Assembly: GCA_023392475.1 (NCBI GenBank)
Contig: JAEVZA010000125.1
Location: forward strand, 1-22,405
DNA length: 22,405 nt
From: Actinomycetes bacterium
Lineage (GTDB): Bacteria; Actinomycetota; Acidimicrobiia; Acidimicrobiales; Microtrichaceae
Direction: 5' to 3'
Below are positions 6,350 to 13,600 of the stretch, one piece after another. Position numbers and translations under genes: made by a program. Every line of letters begins with the position of its first letter. Within the stretch, counting starts at the first letter, position 1. Under the pieces are notes generated by a model, which saw only the letters and a list, made by a program, of their open reading frames with translations, was not told the origin of the DNA and did not search any database.

Positions 6350-6355
6350 AAGGAG
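6350..6355 (+). promoter_or_regulatory. Ribosome site that sets the hydrolase start at GTG 6362
   Basis: AAGGAG is followed 6 bases later by GTG at 6362. An in-frame ATG at 6254 lies inside the Rrf2 gene and upstream of the candidate promoter, so the GTG is preferred. Confidence 0.7.
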
Positions 6356-6361
6356 TCAGCG

Positions 6362-7501
6362 GTGGGTGACGAGCAGGGGTCCCGGGGCGACGAGCCGGGA
6401 CCGAAGGATCTGGTGCTCCCCGACTACGAGGGCGCCTGCACGTCGAACGTCATGAGCCCGCTCGTCGACGACCCCGACCGGTGCCCCGAGTGGTTCCCCG
6501 AGGGCGTCGCCGGCGCCGACCAGGTGGTCCTCTGGGTGCTCGACGGCCTGGGCTGGCGCCAGATGCAGGAGCGCCGGCACCTGCTCCGAGGCTTCACGCT
6601 GATGGAGTCCACGCGGATCACCACGGTCGCGCCCACCACGACCGCCACCGCGCTGACGTCGATCAGCACGGGCCTGCCGCCGGGGGAGCACGGCGTCATC
6701 GGCTACCGGATGTGCGTCGAGGGCGGTGACGTCCTCAACGTGCTGCGCTGGTCCACCTCGAAGGGCGACGCCCGCGAGTCGATCCCGCCGGAGACGATCC
6801 AGCACGACGTGGCCTTCGAGGGCCAGCGCCCGCCGGTGGTGGTGCGGGCGGAGTTCCGGGACAGCGGCTTCACCCGGGCGCACCTGAGCGGCTGCCGCCA
6901 CGTGCCGTACCGCATGCCGTCGACACTGGTCGCGGAGATCATGCACCAGCTCGGCCAGGGCGAGCCGTTCGTGTACGCCTACTACGACGGGATCGACAAG
7001 GTCGCCCACGAGTACGGCCTCGACGCCTTCTACGACGCGGAGCTCGTGTTCGTCGACCGCATGGTGGAGTACCTCGTCCAGGAGCTGCCGCCCGGCGTCG
7101 CCCTGGTGATCACCTCCGACCACGGGCAGGTCGACGTCGGCGACCGCGTCTTCCCGCCCCACCCCGAGGTGCTCAGCCACGTGGCGGGCCAGTCGGGCGA
7201 GGCGCGGTTCCGGTGGCTGCACGCGGTGCCCGGCGCCGAGGCGTCGCTCCTCGACGCCGCCCGGGCCCACCACGAGGACGTGGCCTGGGTCGTGAGCCGC
7301 GAGCAGGTGCTGGACGAGTGCTGGTTCGGCCCCAAGGTGCTGCCCGGGCCGCTGTCGCGGCTGGGCGACGTGGCGCTCGTCGCCCGGGAACCCGTGGCCT
7401 TCGAGGACCCGGCGGACACGGGCCCGTTCCAGCTCCAGGGCCGCCACGGCTCGCTGACGGCGGCGGAGACCCTCGTCCCGCTGCTCGTCGCCCGGGCCTG
7501 A
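6362..7501 (+). CDS. Alkaline-phosphatase-superfamily hydrolase (nucleotide pyrophosphatase/phosphodiesterase type)
   Basis: The 379-residue product has the two-metal core of the alkaline phosphatase superfamily: VLWVLDGLGW with metal ligand D61, TTVAPTTTATALTSISTG with the Thr nucleophile at about 92-93, the HGVIGYRM box (110-117), YYDGIDKVAHEYG with D212 and H216, TSDHG with D253-H254, and GRHGS with H362. These match type I phosphodiesterase/nucleotide pyrophosphatases, which cleave phosphodiester or pyrophosphate bonds. No signal peptide or membrane segment is visible, so it is probably cytosolic, which is unusual for secreted NPPs and argues for an intracellular nucleotide or phosphonate-like substrate (inference). 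The AAGGAG site fixes the GTG start. It is divergent from an Rrf2 regulator, which may control it. The exact substrate cannot be read from the sequence. Confidence 0.85.
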   Translation: MGDEQGSRGDEPGPKDLVLPDYEGACTSNVMSPLVDDPDRCPEWFPEGVAGADQVVLWVLDGLGWRQMQERRHLLRGFTLMESTRITTVAPTTTATALTSISTGLPPGEHGVIGYRMCVEGGDVLNVLRWSTSKGDARESIPPETIQHDVAFEGQRPPVVVRAEFRDSGFTRAHLSGCRHVPYRMPSTLVAEIMHQLGQGEPFVYAYYDGIDKVAHEYGLDAFYDAELVFVDRMVEYLVQELPPGVALVITSDHGQVDVGDRVFPPHPEVLSHVAGQSGEARFRWLHAVPGAEASLLDAARAHHEDVAWVVSREQVLDECWFGPKVLPGPLSRLGDVALVAREPVAFEDPADTGPFQLQGRHGSLTAAETLVPLLVARA

Positions 7502-7545
7502 TCGCACCGGCTCCCCGCGCCTGATCTGGTCCGGACGGCGCCGGG

Positions 7546-7551
7546 TAGATT
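7546..7551 (+). promoter_or_regulatory. Candidate -10 element for bpa, leaderless-type spacing
   Basis: TAGATT fits TANNNT and ends 7 bases before the ATG at 7559 (TAGATTcgccgccATG). No Shine-Dalgarno sequence lies between, so the mRNA is probably leaderless. The layout is nearly the same as at divIVA. Confidence 0.55.
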
Positions 7552-7558
7552 CGCCGCC

Positions 7559-8098
7559 ATGTCCGACCAGCGCCCGACCCTGCCCGGATCCGACGGCCTC
7601 GCGCCCGAGGTGCTCTCGCCCGACACCGTCGAGGGCCCGGCGGCGGCCGGCGCGGCGCCCACCATCGCCGCGGACGCCGACGACGCGGAGGGCGCCGGGG
7701 CCGAGGTCGAGTCGCCGGCCAAGATCATCCGGATCGGCGCCATGGTGAAGCAGCTGCTCGAGGAGGTGCGCAACACCTCGCTCGACGAGGCGTCCCGCGG
7801 CCAGCTGCGAGACATCTACGAGCGGTCGCTCGACCAGCTGAAGACCGCGCTGTCGCCGGAGCTCGGCGCCGAGCTCGAGGAGCTCAGCTTCGACTTCCCC
7901 GACGGCACCGTGCCCTCGGAGGCGGAGCTGCGGATGGCCCAGGCGCAGCTCGTGGGCTGGCTCGAGGGGTTGTTCCACGGCATCCAGGCCACGCTCGTCG
8001 CCCAGCAGATGGCCGCCCGCCAGCAGCTCGAGGGCATGCGCGGCCAGCTGCCCCAGGGCGCGCCGCAGCCCGGCCCGGGCGGCCCCGGCTACATCTGA
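7559..8098 (+). CDS. bpa: Bacterial proteasome activator Bpa/PafE
   Basis: Bpa (PafE, formerly a domain of unknown function) forms a ring that docks on the 20S proteasome and opens its gate without ATP, helping degrade misfolded or disordered proteins. The 179-residue protein has an acidic Ala-rich N-terminus (1-52) and then the four-helix family core: SPAKIIRIGAMVKQLLEEVR (52-71), LDEASRGQLRDIYERSL, LSPELGAELEEL, and the highly conserved AELRMAQAQLVGWLEGLFHG (122-141) with IQATLVAQQMAARQQLE. A Gly/Pro linker leads to the last residues GYI. In Mycobacterium the matching end is GQYL, a HbYX-like anchor that inserts into proteasome alpha-subunit pockets; Tyr at the penultimate position is kept here. 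This implies the genome encodes a 20S proteasome, outside this window. The gene stands alone, with a TAGATT -10 and likely leaderless mRNA. Confidence 0.92.
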   Translation: MSDQRPTLPGSDGLAPEVLSPDTVEGPAAAGAAPTIAADADDAEGAGAEVESPAKIIRIGAMVKQLLEEVRNTSLDEASRGQLRDIYERSLDQLKTALSPELGAELEELSFDFPDGTVPSEAELRMAQAQLVGWLEGLFHGIQATLVAQQMAARQQLEGMRGQLPQGAPQPGPGGPGYI

Positions 8099-8289
8099 CG
8101 AATCCCCGGGGCCGGCCCGGTCGTCGGCGCGGCTGCTGCTGACGACATCCCGACCACCGTTCCGGTGGCTGGACGTCCGCGGAGCCGGCGTGGCGGACGG
8201 AGCACCGATGGGGAGTCGTCCCCACTGCCGGTTCCGGACGTGCCGTCCTAGGGTCGCGAAGCGACGAGACCGGTGGAGGGGATGTCGTC
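8099..8289. other. Intergenic region between bpa and the first lipoprotein gene
   Basis: No credible gene is seen in these 191 bases. CCACCG (8154-8159) and CGGTGG (8163-8168) form a 6-bp stem with a 3-base loop but no T-run, a possible weak end for bpa. At 8249-8254 is TAGGGT, a candidate -10, directly overlapped by GTCGC/GCGAC (8253-8257 and 8261-8265), a 5-bp inverted repeat around the expected transcription start. GGAGGGG at 8275-8281 is the ribosome site. Confidence 0.5.
8249..8254 (+). promoter_or_regulatory. Candidate -10 element for the first lipoprotein gene
   Basis: TAGGGT fits TANNNT and lies 35 bases before the ATG. No clear -35 was found. A short inverted repeat (8253-8265) overlaps the probable start of transcription and could be an operator. 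Confidence 0.4.
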
Positions 8290-9336
8290 ATGCGGGTCCG
8301 GAGCAGGTTCGTGGGCAGCTGCATGATGGGGCTCGGCCTGGTCGCAGCTGGGTGCACGACGACCCCGACCGGTCCGCCTCCGCCTGCGGCCTGCCCGTCG
8401 TATCGCGGGACCGTGCTGTCGACCTCCGACCAGTCGCACTACGCCGTCCCCCTCGCCGTGTCCGCCGACGGCGGCTCGCTCGTGACGAGCGAGTCCGTGT
8501 CGGGTCAGGTCCAGCTGAGCATCCGGCCGACCGGTTCGACCGGGCCCGTTCGGTTCGTGGCGACGCTCCCTACGTACTGGGAGAGCTCGCTCGTCGGGGT
8601 CGCGACCGGTGGCACGCAGGTCGTGTTCCAGGGTGCCGGTCAGTTCATCCAGCGGTGGCTGGCCGCGAACGGCGCCGTGTCGGACGTCGAGCCGCCAACG
8701 GTCGCGTCGCCACCGCCCGGCGTGGCCGCACCCGCCGTGCCGATCAGCGTGTCGCCCGACGGACGGCGAATCGTGTGGCGACAGGACTTCGGCTCCGGCC
8801 CGACCGGGTCGAGCGTGTACACGACGACCGACGCGGCCACCGACGAGGTGCTGGCGCAGGGCCCTGACTGGCTGCCGGGCTCCTCCGGCCTCCCCGACCT
8901 GGACGCCGCTGTGGACGCCGTGCAGGCGGTGTACGCCGGCGAGCTGTTCGGGCCGTCGGCCATCGCGGTCAGTGACAGCGGTCGGTACGTCGCCGTCAAG
9001 CTCTGGACGGGTCCGACCGGTCGCACCGACAACATCGCGGTGTTCGACCGCCAGACCTCGGCCGTGACGCCCGTGCTGCTCGACCATCCCGATGGCATGT
9101 CCGGCGGCGCGTACGTGCAGCACGTGACCGACGGCGGCGACGTCCTGATCGTCAAGAACACGGCGACGGACCAGTTGGTCGTGCGGATACAACTCGGCGG
9201 GGCTGAGCGCGTCGTGTCGCCGGTTGCCTCCGGGGGGATGGGGTACGCAGACGCTGCCTCGGCCGACCTCCGAGCGGTCGTGGTCACGCGTACCTCGTTG
9301 ACCGGCTTCGAACTGGTGTCCGAGCGGTGTACCTGA
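8290..9336 (+). CDS. Secreted lipoprotein, beta-propeller-like (TolB/PD40-type repeats), copy 1
   Basis: A basic N-terminus and hydrophobic stretch end in the lipobox LVAAGC, so C22 should be lipidated and the protein anchored outside the cytoplasmic membrane. A Thr/Pro linker (23-33) follows, then repeated blade-like motifs such as LAVSADGGSLVTS, ISVSPDGRRIVW and IAVSDSGRYVAV, typical of TolB/PD40-like beta-propellers. The mature part has only two other Cys: C35 just after the linker and C347, second from the C-terminus (SERCT). The downstream paralogue keeps both, which suggests a disulfide that closes the propeller. The protein has 348 residues; the ATG follows GGAGGGG at 8275-8281. No enzyme motif is recognised, and ligand and role are unknown. 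It may bind wall polymer or protein; this is not shown by the sequence. Confidence 0.75.
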   Translation: MRVRSRFVGSCMMGLGLVAAGCTTTPTGPPPPAACPSYRGTVLSTSDQSHYAVPLAVSADGGSLVTSESVSGQVQLSIRPTGSTGPVRFVATLPTYWESSLVGVATGGTQVVFQGAGQFIQRWLAANGAVSDVEPPTVASPPPGVAAPAVPISVSPDGRRIVWRQDFGSGPTGSSVYTTTDAATDEVLAQGPDWLPGSSGLPDLDAAVDAVQAVYAGELFGPSAIAVSDSGRYVAVKLWTGPTGRTDNIAVFDRQTSAVTPVLLDHPDGMSGGAYVQHVTDGGDVLIVKNTATDQLVVRIQLGGAERVVSPVASGGMGYADAASADLRAVVVTRTSLTGFELVSERCT

Positions 9337-9398
9337 CGCGTGTGGTCGGCGGCGTCGGCACCCGGGCCGACAGAACCCGGAGAGAGGGTGGGGACACG

Positions 9399-10556
9399 AT
9401 GAGGATCCGAGTTGCACTCGTCGGTGCCTGCGCGGCGGGGGTCGCCCTCGTCGCTGCGGCCTGCGGACCACCGGTGCCGACGGTGCCGACGACGACCCCG
9501 CCCCCGTTGTCCGACATGTGCGTGCTCGCGTCGACCGACTTCTCGTCGTACTCGCTGCCCCGTGTGGTCTCGGCCGACGGTCGGTCCGTCGTCACGACGG
9601 AGAACTCCGGCTCCGTGTTCGTCATCAAGATCCGGCCGACGGACGCCACCGGGCCGGTCCGACTCGTCGCCGCGGTCGACGGCGCCGACGGTCCGCTCGG
9701 CGTCGGCGTCTCACCGGACGGCAGCCACGTGGTGTTCGGCTCCTTCCCGGCCTCCACCACGCAGACGATCACGCACCAGCTGCACCGCTGGGACGCGGCC
9801 GACGGCACGATCTCGGACGTCCTGACCCCCACCGTCTCGTCGCCACCGGACGGCACCCCGCTCGTGCTCCAGCCCCGGCAGATCTCGGCCGACGGGACCC
9901 GGATCCTGTGGTCCCAGACCTACGTGCGCTCGCAGGGCCCGAGGACCGTGACGCTGATCACCGACGCCGTCACCGATGCCGTGATCTCGGAGACGAGCGT
10001 GGGCTTCGTGACGAACGCCCCGCTCACGCCCGGCGACTGGCTGAGCGTCGGTCCGCGGGCCATCTACGACTCGAGCGACGGCAGCGTCAGGGACATCGGC
10101 GCCGACGTCGACGCCGCGGCGTCGGACTTCCCGGGGCCGGCGTTCACCCCGATGGGCCTGAGTGCGGACGGCCGCTACGTCGTGCTCGGCCGGGTCGTCC
10201 TCACGAAGTTCGACGCGGTGCTGCGGGACCGGCGGTCGGCCACCACGAGCCCGATCGTCCTCGGCCGGGCGCTGCCGGCAGGGCGGTCCCCCGCGGACTC
10301 GGTCGCGGTGCACGGCGTGAGCGACACCGGCACGGTGCTCGTGTCCTTCCGCGACCCGGATCCGGCGACGACCTACCAGGTGGTCCGGGTGGAGGCCGGG
10401 GGCGCCCCCAGCACGATCTCCGCGTACGTCTGGCACGCCGGCACGTCGTCGAACCCGTACCCCCCGGCCGTCGCGGCGTCGCCGGACATGCGCACCGTGG
10501 TGCTCACGCGGAGCACGTCGACGGGCTTCCAGCTGGCGTCGGAGCGCTGCGCCTGA
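9399..10556 (+). CDS. Secreted lipoprotein, beta-propeller-like, copy 2 (paralogue)
   Basis: The 385-residue protein has a lipobox LVAAAC (C22) after a signal peptide very like that of copy 1, including a Cys at position 11. A Pro/Thr linker and one Cys (C41) follow, then blade-like motifs VVSADGRSVVTT, VGVSPDGSHVVF, QISADGTRILW, GLSADGRYVVL and VAASPDMRTVVL. It ends SERCA with C384. Aligned landmarks with copy 1 include IRPTxxTGPVR and TRxxxTGFxLxSERC, so the two arose by tandem duplication and then diverged strongly. The ATG at 9399 follows a purine-rich GAGGGTGGGG; upstream in-frame codons lack a signal peptide and are rejected. No promoter is evident in the 62-base gap, so co-transcription with copy 1 is likely. 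Function is unknown. Confidence 0.75.
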   Translation: MRIRVALVGACAAGVALVAAACGPPVPTVPTTTPPPLSDMCVLASTDFSSYSLPRVVSADGRSVVTTENSGSVFVIKIRPTDATGPVRLVAAVDGADGPLGVGVSPDGSHVVFGSFPASTTQTITHQLHRWDAADGTISDVLTPTVSSPPDGTPLVLQPRQISADGTRILWSQTYVRSQGPRTVTLITDAVTDAVISETSVGFVTNAPLTPGDWLSVGPRAIYDSSDGSVRDIGADVDAAASDFPGPAFTPMGLSADGRYVVLGRVVLTKFDAVLRDRRSATTSPIVLGRALPAGRSPADSVAVHGVSDTGTVLVSFRDPDPATTYQVVRVEAGGAPSTISAYVWHAGTSSNPYPPAVAASPDMRTVVLTRSTSTGFQLASERCA

Positions 10557-10698
10557 CGCGGTCGGCCGGCACCGCGGGCACGGCTGGGCAGACGGTCCCA
10601 CGGCCGCGCGATACTCGGACCGGAATCACATCCGTGTCGTTTCGCGGGGCCGATCCGTCCGGATCGGGCCCTGCCGTGAGCCCCAGGGAGGCCGCAGG
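10557..10698. promoter_or_regulatory. dnaE upstream region with a strong leader hairpin
   Basis: No small gene was seen here. GATACT at 10610-10615 is a weak -10 candidate. CCGATCC (10650-10656) pairs with GGATCGG (10661-10667) around a gtcc loop, and with one bulged G the stem extends to GGG/CCC (10646-10671). The hairpin ends about 14 bases before the AGGGAGG ribosome site at 10685-10691, so it would sit in the dnaE leader. Regulation by it is only a possibility. Confidence 0.4.
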
Positions 10699-13600
10699 GT
10701 GCCGGACTCGTTCGTCCACCTGCACCAGCACACCGAGTACTCGATGCTCGACGGCGCGGCCCGGATCGGCGACGTGGTGTCCTCGGCGGTGGCCGACGGC
10801 CAGCCGGCCATGGGCATCACCGACCACGGCAACATGTACGGGATCCTGGACTTCTACAAGGAGTGCAGGAAGCAGGGCGTCACGCCGATCATCGGGACCG
10901 AGGCCTACATGGCCCACGACTCCCGGTTCGAGCGGCCGCCGCGGCGGGGCCGGGTCGACGACTCCGGCGGCGAGGTCGAGGGCGGCAAGAAGCTCTACTA
11001 CCACCTGACCCTCCTCGCGGAGAGCCAGGTCGGCTACCGGAACCTCATCCAGCTGGCGAGCCGCGCCTACATGGAGGGCTACTACTACAAGCCCCGCGTC
11101 GACTGGGAGACGCTCGCCGAGCACCACGAGGGCGTGATCGCCACCACCGGCTGCCTCGGCGGCCACGTCCTGCAGTCGCTCATGAACGAGGGCTTCGACG
11201 CCGCGCTCGAGAAGGCGGCCCGGCTGCAGGACATCTTCGGTCGGGACAACCTCTTCGTGGAGATCCAGGACCACGGCATCCCCGAGCAGCACCGGACCAA
11301 CCCGCAGCTGCTCGAGATCGCCCGCCGGATCCAGGCCCCGCTCCTCGCCACGAACGACAGCCACTACGTCCACCGGGGCGACGCGGTCGCCCACGACGCC
11401 CTGCTGTGCGTCCAGACCGGCTCGCTCATGAGCGACCCCGAGCGGTTCAAGTTCCACGGCGACGAGCACTACCTGAAGACGGCGCAGGAGATGCGCCACC
11501 TGTTCTCCGAGGTCCCCGAGAGTTGCGACAACACGCTGTGGATCGCAGAGCGGGCGAACGTCGAGATCGAGTTCGGCAAGCCGCAGCTCCCGAACTTCCC
11601 GCTGCCCGAGGGCTTCACGGACGACGCCGAGTACCTGGAGCACCTCACGTTCGCCGGTGCCCGCGAGCGGTGGGGCGAGCAGCTCCCCGACGAGGTGGTC
11701 GAGCGCCTCGCCTACGAGCTCAAGGTCATCGGGGACATGGGCTTCAGCTCGTACTTCCTGATCGTCTGGGACCTCATCAAGCACGCGCGGGACACGGACA
11801 TCCGCGTCGGCCCGGGTCGCGGGTCCGCCGCCGGCTGCGCCGTCGCCTACACGCTGCGCATCACGGACCTGGACCCGATCAAGTACGACCTGCTGTTCGA
11901 GCGGTTCCTCAACCCCAGCCGCATCTCGATGCCCGACATCGACATGGACTTCGACTCCCGCTACCGGGACGAGATGATCCGCTACGCGGCCGAGCGCTAC
12001 GGCCGGGACCACGTCGCCCAAATCGTCACCTTCAGCACGATCAAGGCCCGGGCCGCCGTGCGCGACGCGGCGCGGGTGCTGGGCAAGCCGTACATCGTCG
12101 GGGACAAGGTGGCCAAGGCCATGCCGCCGCTGATCATGGGGCGGGACACGCCGCTGTACGCGTGCCTGGAGGAGCACCCGAAGTTCGTCGACGCCTTCAA
12201 GATGGCCGCCGAGCTGCGGGACATGTACGCGTCCGACCCGGAGACGAAGGAGGTCGTCGACGTCGCCAAGGGCCTCGAGGGCCTGCGGCGCCAGGACGGC
12301 ATCCACGCGGCCGCAGTGGTGATCACCAAGGAGCCGCTCACCGAGTACCTCCCGATCCAGCGGAAGCCGGAGTCCGGGGTGGACATCGAGGACTCGCCGG
12401 TCGTCACGCAGTACGAGATGCACGGGGTCGAGGAGCTCGGGCTCCTCAAGATGGACTTCCTCGGGCTGCGGAACCTGGACGTCATCTCGGACACGCTCGA
12501 CCTCATCGAGCGCACGCGGGGCATCCGCGTGGACATCGACGACGTCGACCTCGAGGACGAAGCCACCTACGAGCTCCTGCGGCGGGCCGACACGATCGGC
12601 GTGTTCCAGCTGGAGGGCGGGCCCATGCGGGCGCTCATCCGCTCGCTGGCGCCCACCGAGTTCGAGGACGTCGCCGCGCTCGTGGCCCTCTACCGGCCGG
12701 GTCCGATGGCGGCCAACATGCACACCGACTACGCGGACCGGAAGAACGGCCGCAAACCGGTGGAGTTCCTCCACCCCGACGCCGCGGAGGTCCTCGGCGA
12801 CACGTACGCCCTCATGATCTACCAGGAGAGCATGATGCGGATCGCCCAGCGGTTCGCCGGCTACTCCCTGGCCGATGCGGACAACCTCCGGAAGGCGTGC
12901 TTCCCGGCGGGCACGAAGGTGCTCACCCGGTCCCGCGGGTACGTCCCGATCGAACGGGTGATGGCGCTCGCCGACCGCCGGGTCCAGACGATCGACGAGC
13001 ACACGTCGGCCAGCCGCTTCGAAGAGGTCGCCGACGTCTGGTCGGTCGGCACCAAGCCGGTGTACCGGCTCACGACGTCGACCGGGTACTCGATCGAGGC
13101 GACCGCCAACCACCCCTTCCTCGTGGGGGACCGGTGGGTCGAACTGGGCCAGATCCAGTCCGGGCAGCTCATCGGGGTGGCATCGAGGACGCGCACCAAC
13201 GGCGGCTCACGGATCAGCGATGCCGAGATCGACCTGTCGGCGCTCCTGATCTCCGAGGGCTTCACACCCGACATCGAGGTGTCCGCCGCCAGCCCGCACT
13301 TCTGCAACACCGATCCCGATCTGCTCGACGCCTTCCGATGGGCGTACGCCGAGCACTTCGGCCAGGGGTACCCGCAGCGCCGGGCGGTCACGATCGCCGG
13401 CGTGACCCGCCTGCGCTTGCGTCGCAAGGAGCTCGAGGCGCTTCGACCCGTGCTCGGTCGCCTCGGACTGGCCGGCGACAAGTCGATCCCCGACGCGGTC
13501 GTCAACGCACCGCTGCGGAAGGTCGAGCGGTTCATCGGCCTCTACTTCTGCGCCGACGGCTGGGCGGAGCGGAGCGGGCTCGGGTTCGGCTCGAAGAGCC

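Noticed and set aside
6277..6351. Longer Rrf2 protein starting at 6351
   Set aside because: The added 25 residues are Thr/Arg-rich with no Rrf2 homology, and would cover the hydrolase promoter and ribosome site.
9354..9371. GTCGGC/GCCGAC stem between the two lipoprotein genes
   Set aside because: It is only 6 bp with a 6-base loop and no T-run, so it does not support a terminator or promoter there.
10504..13113. Long minus-strand open frame opposite the first half of dnaE
   Set aside because: It is antisense to clear DnaE motifs, Val/Leu/Glu-rich, with no recognisable domain.
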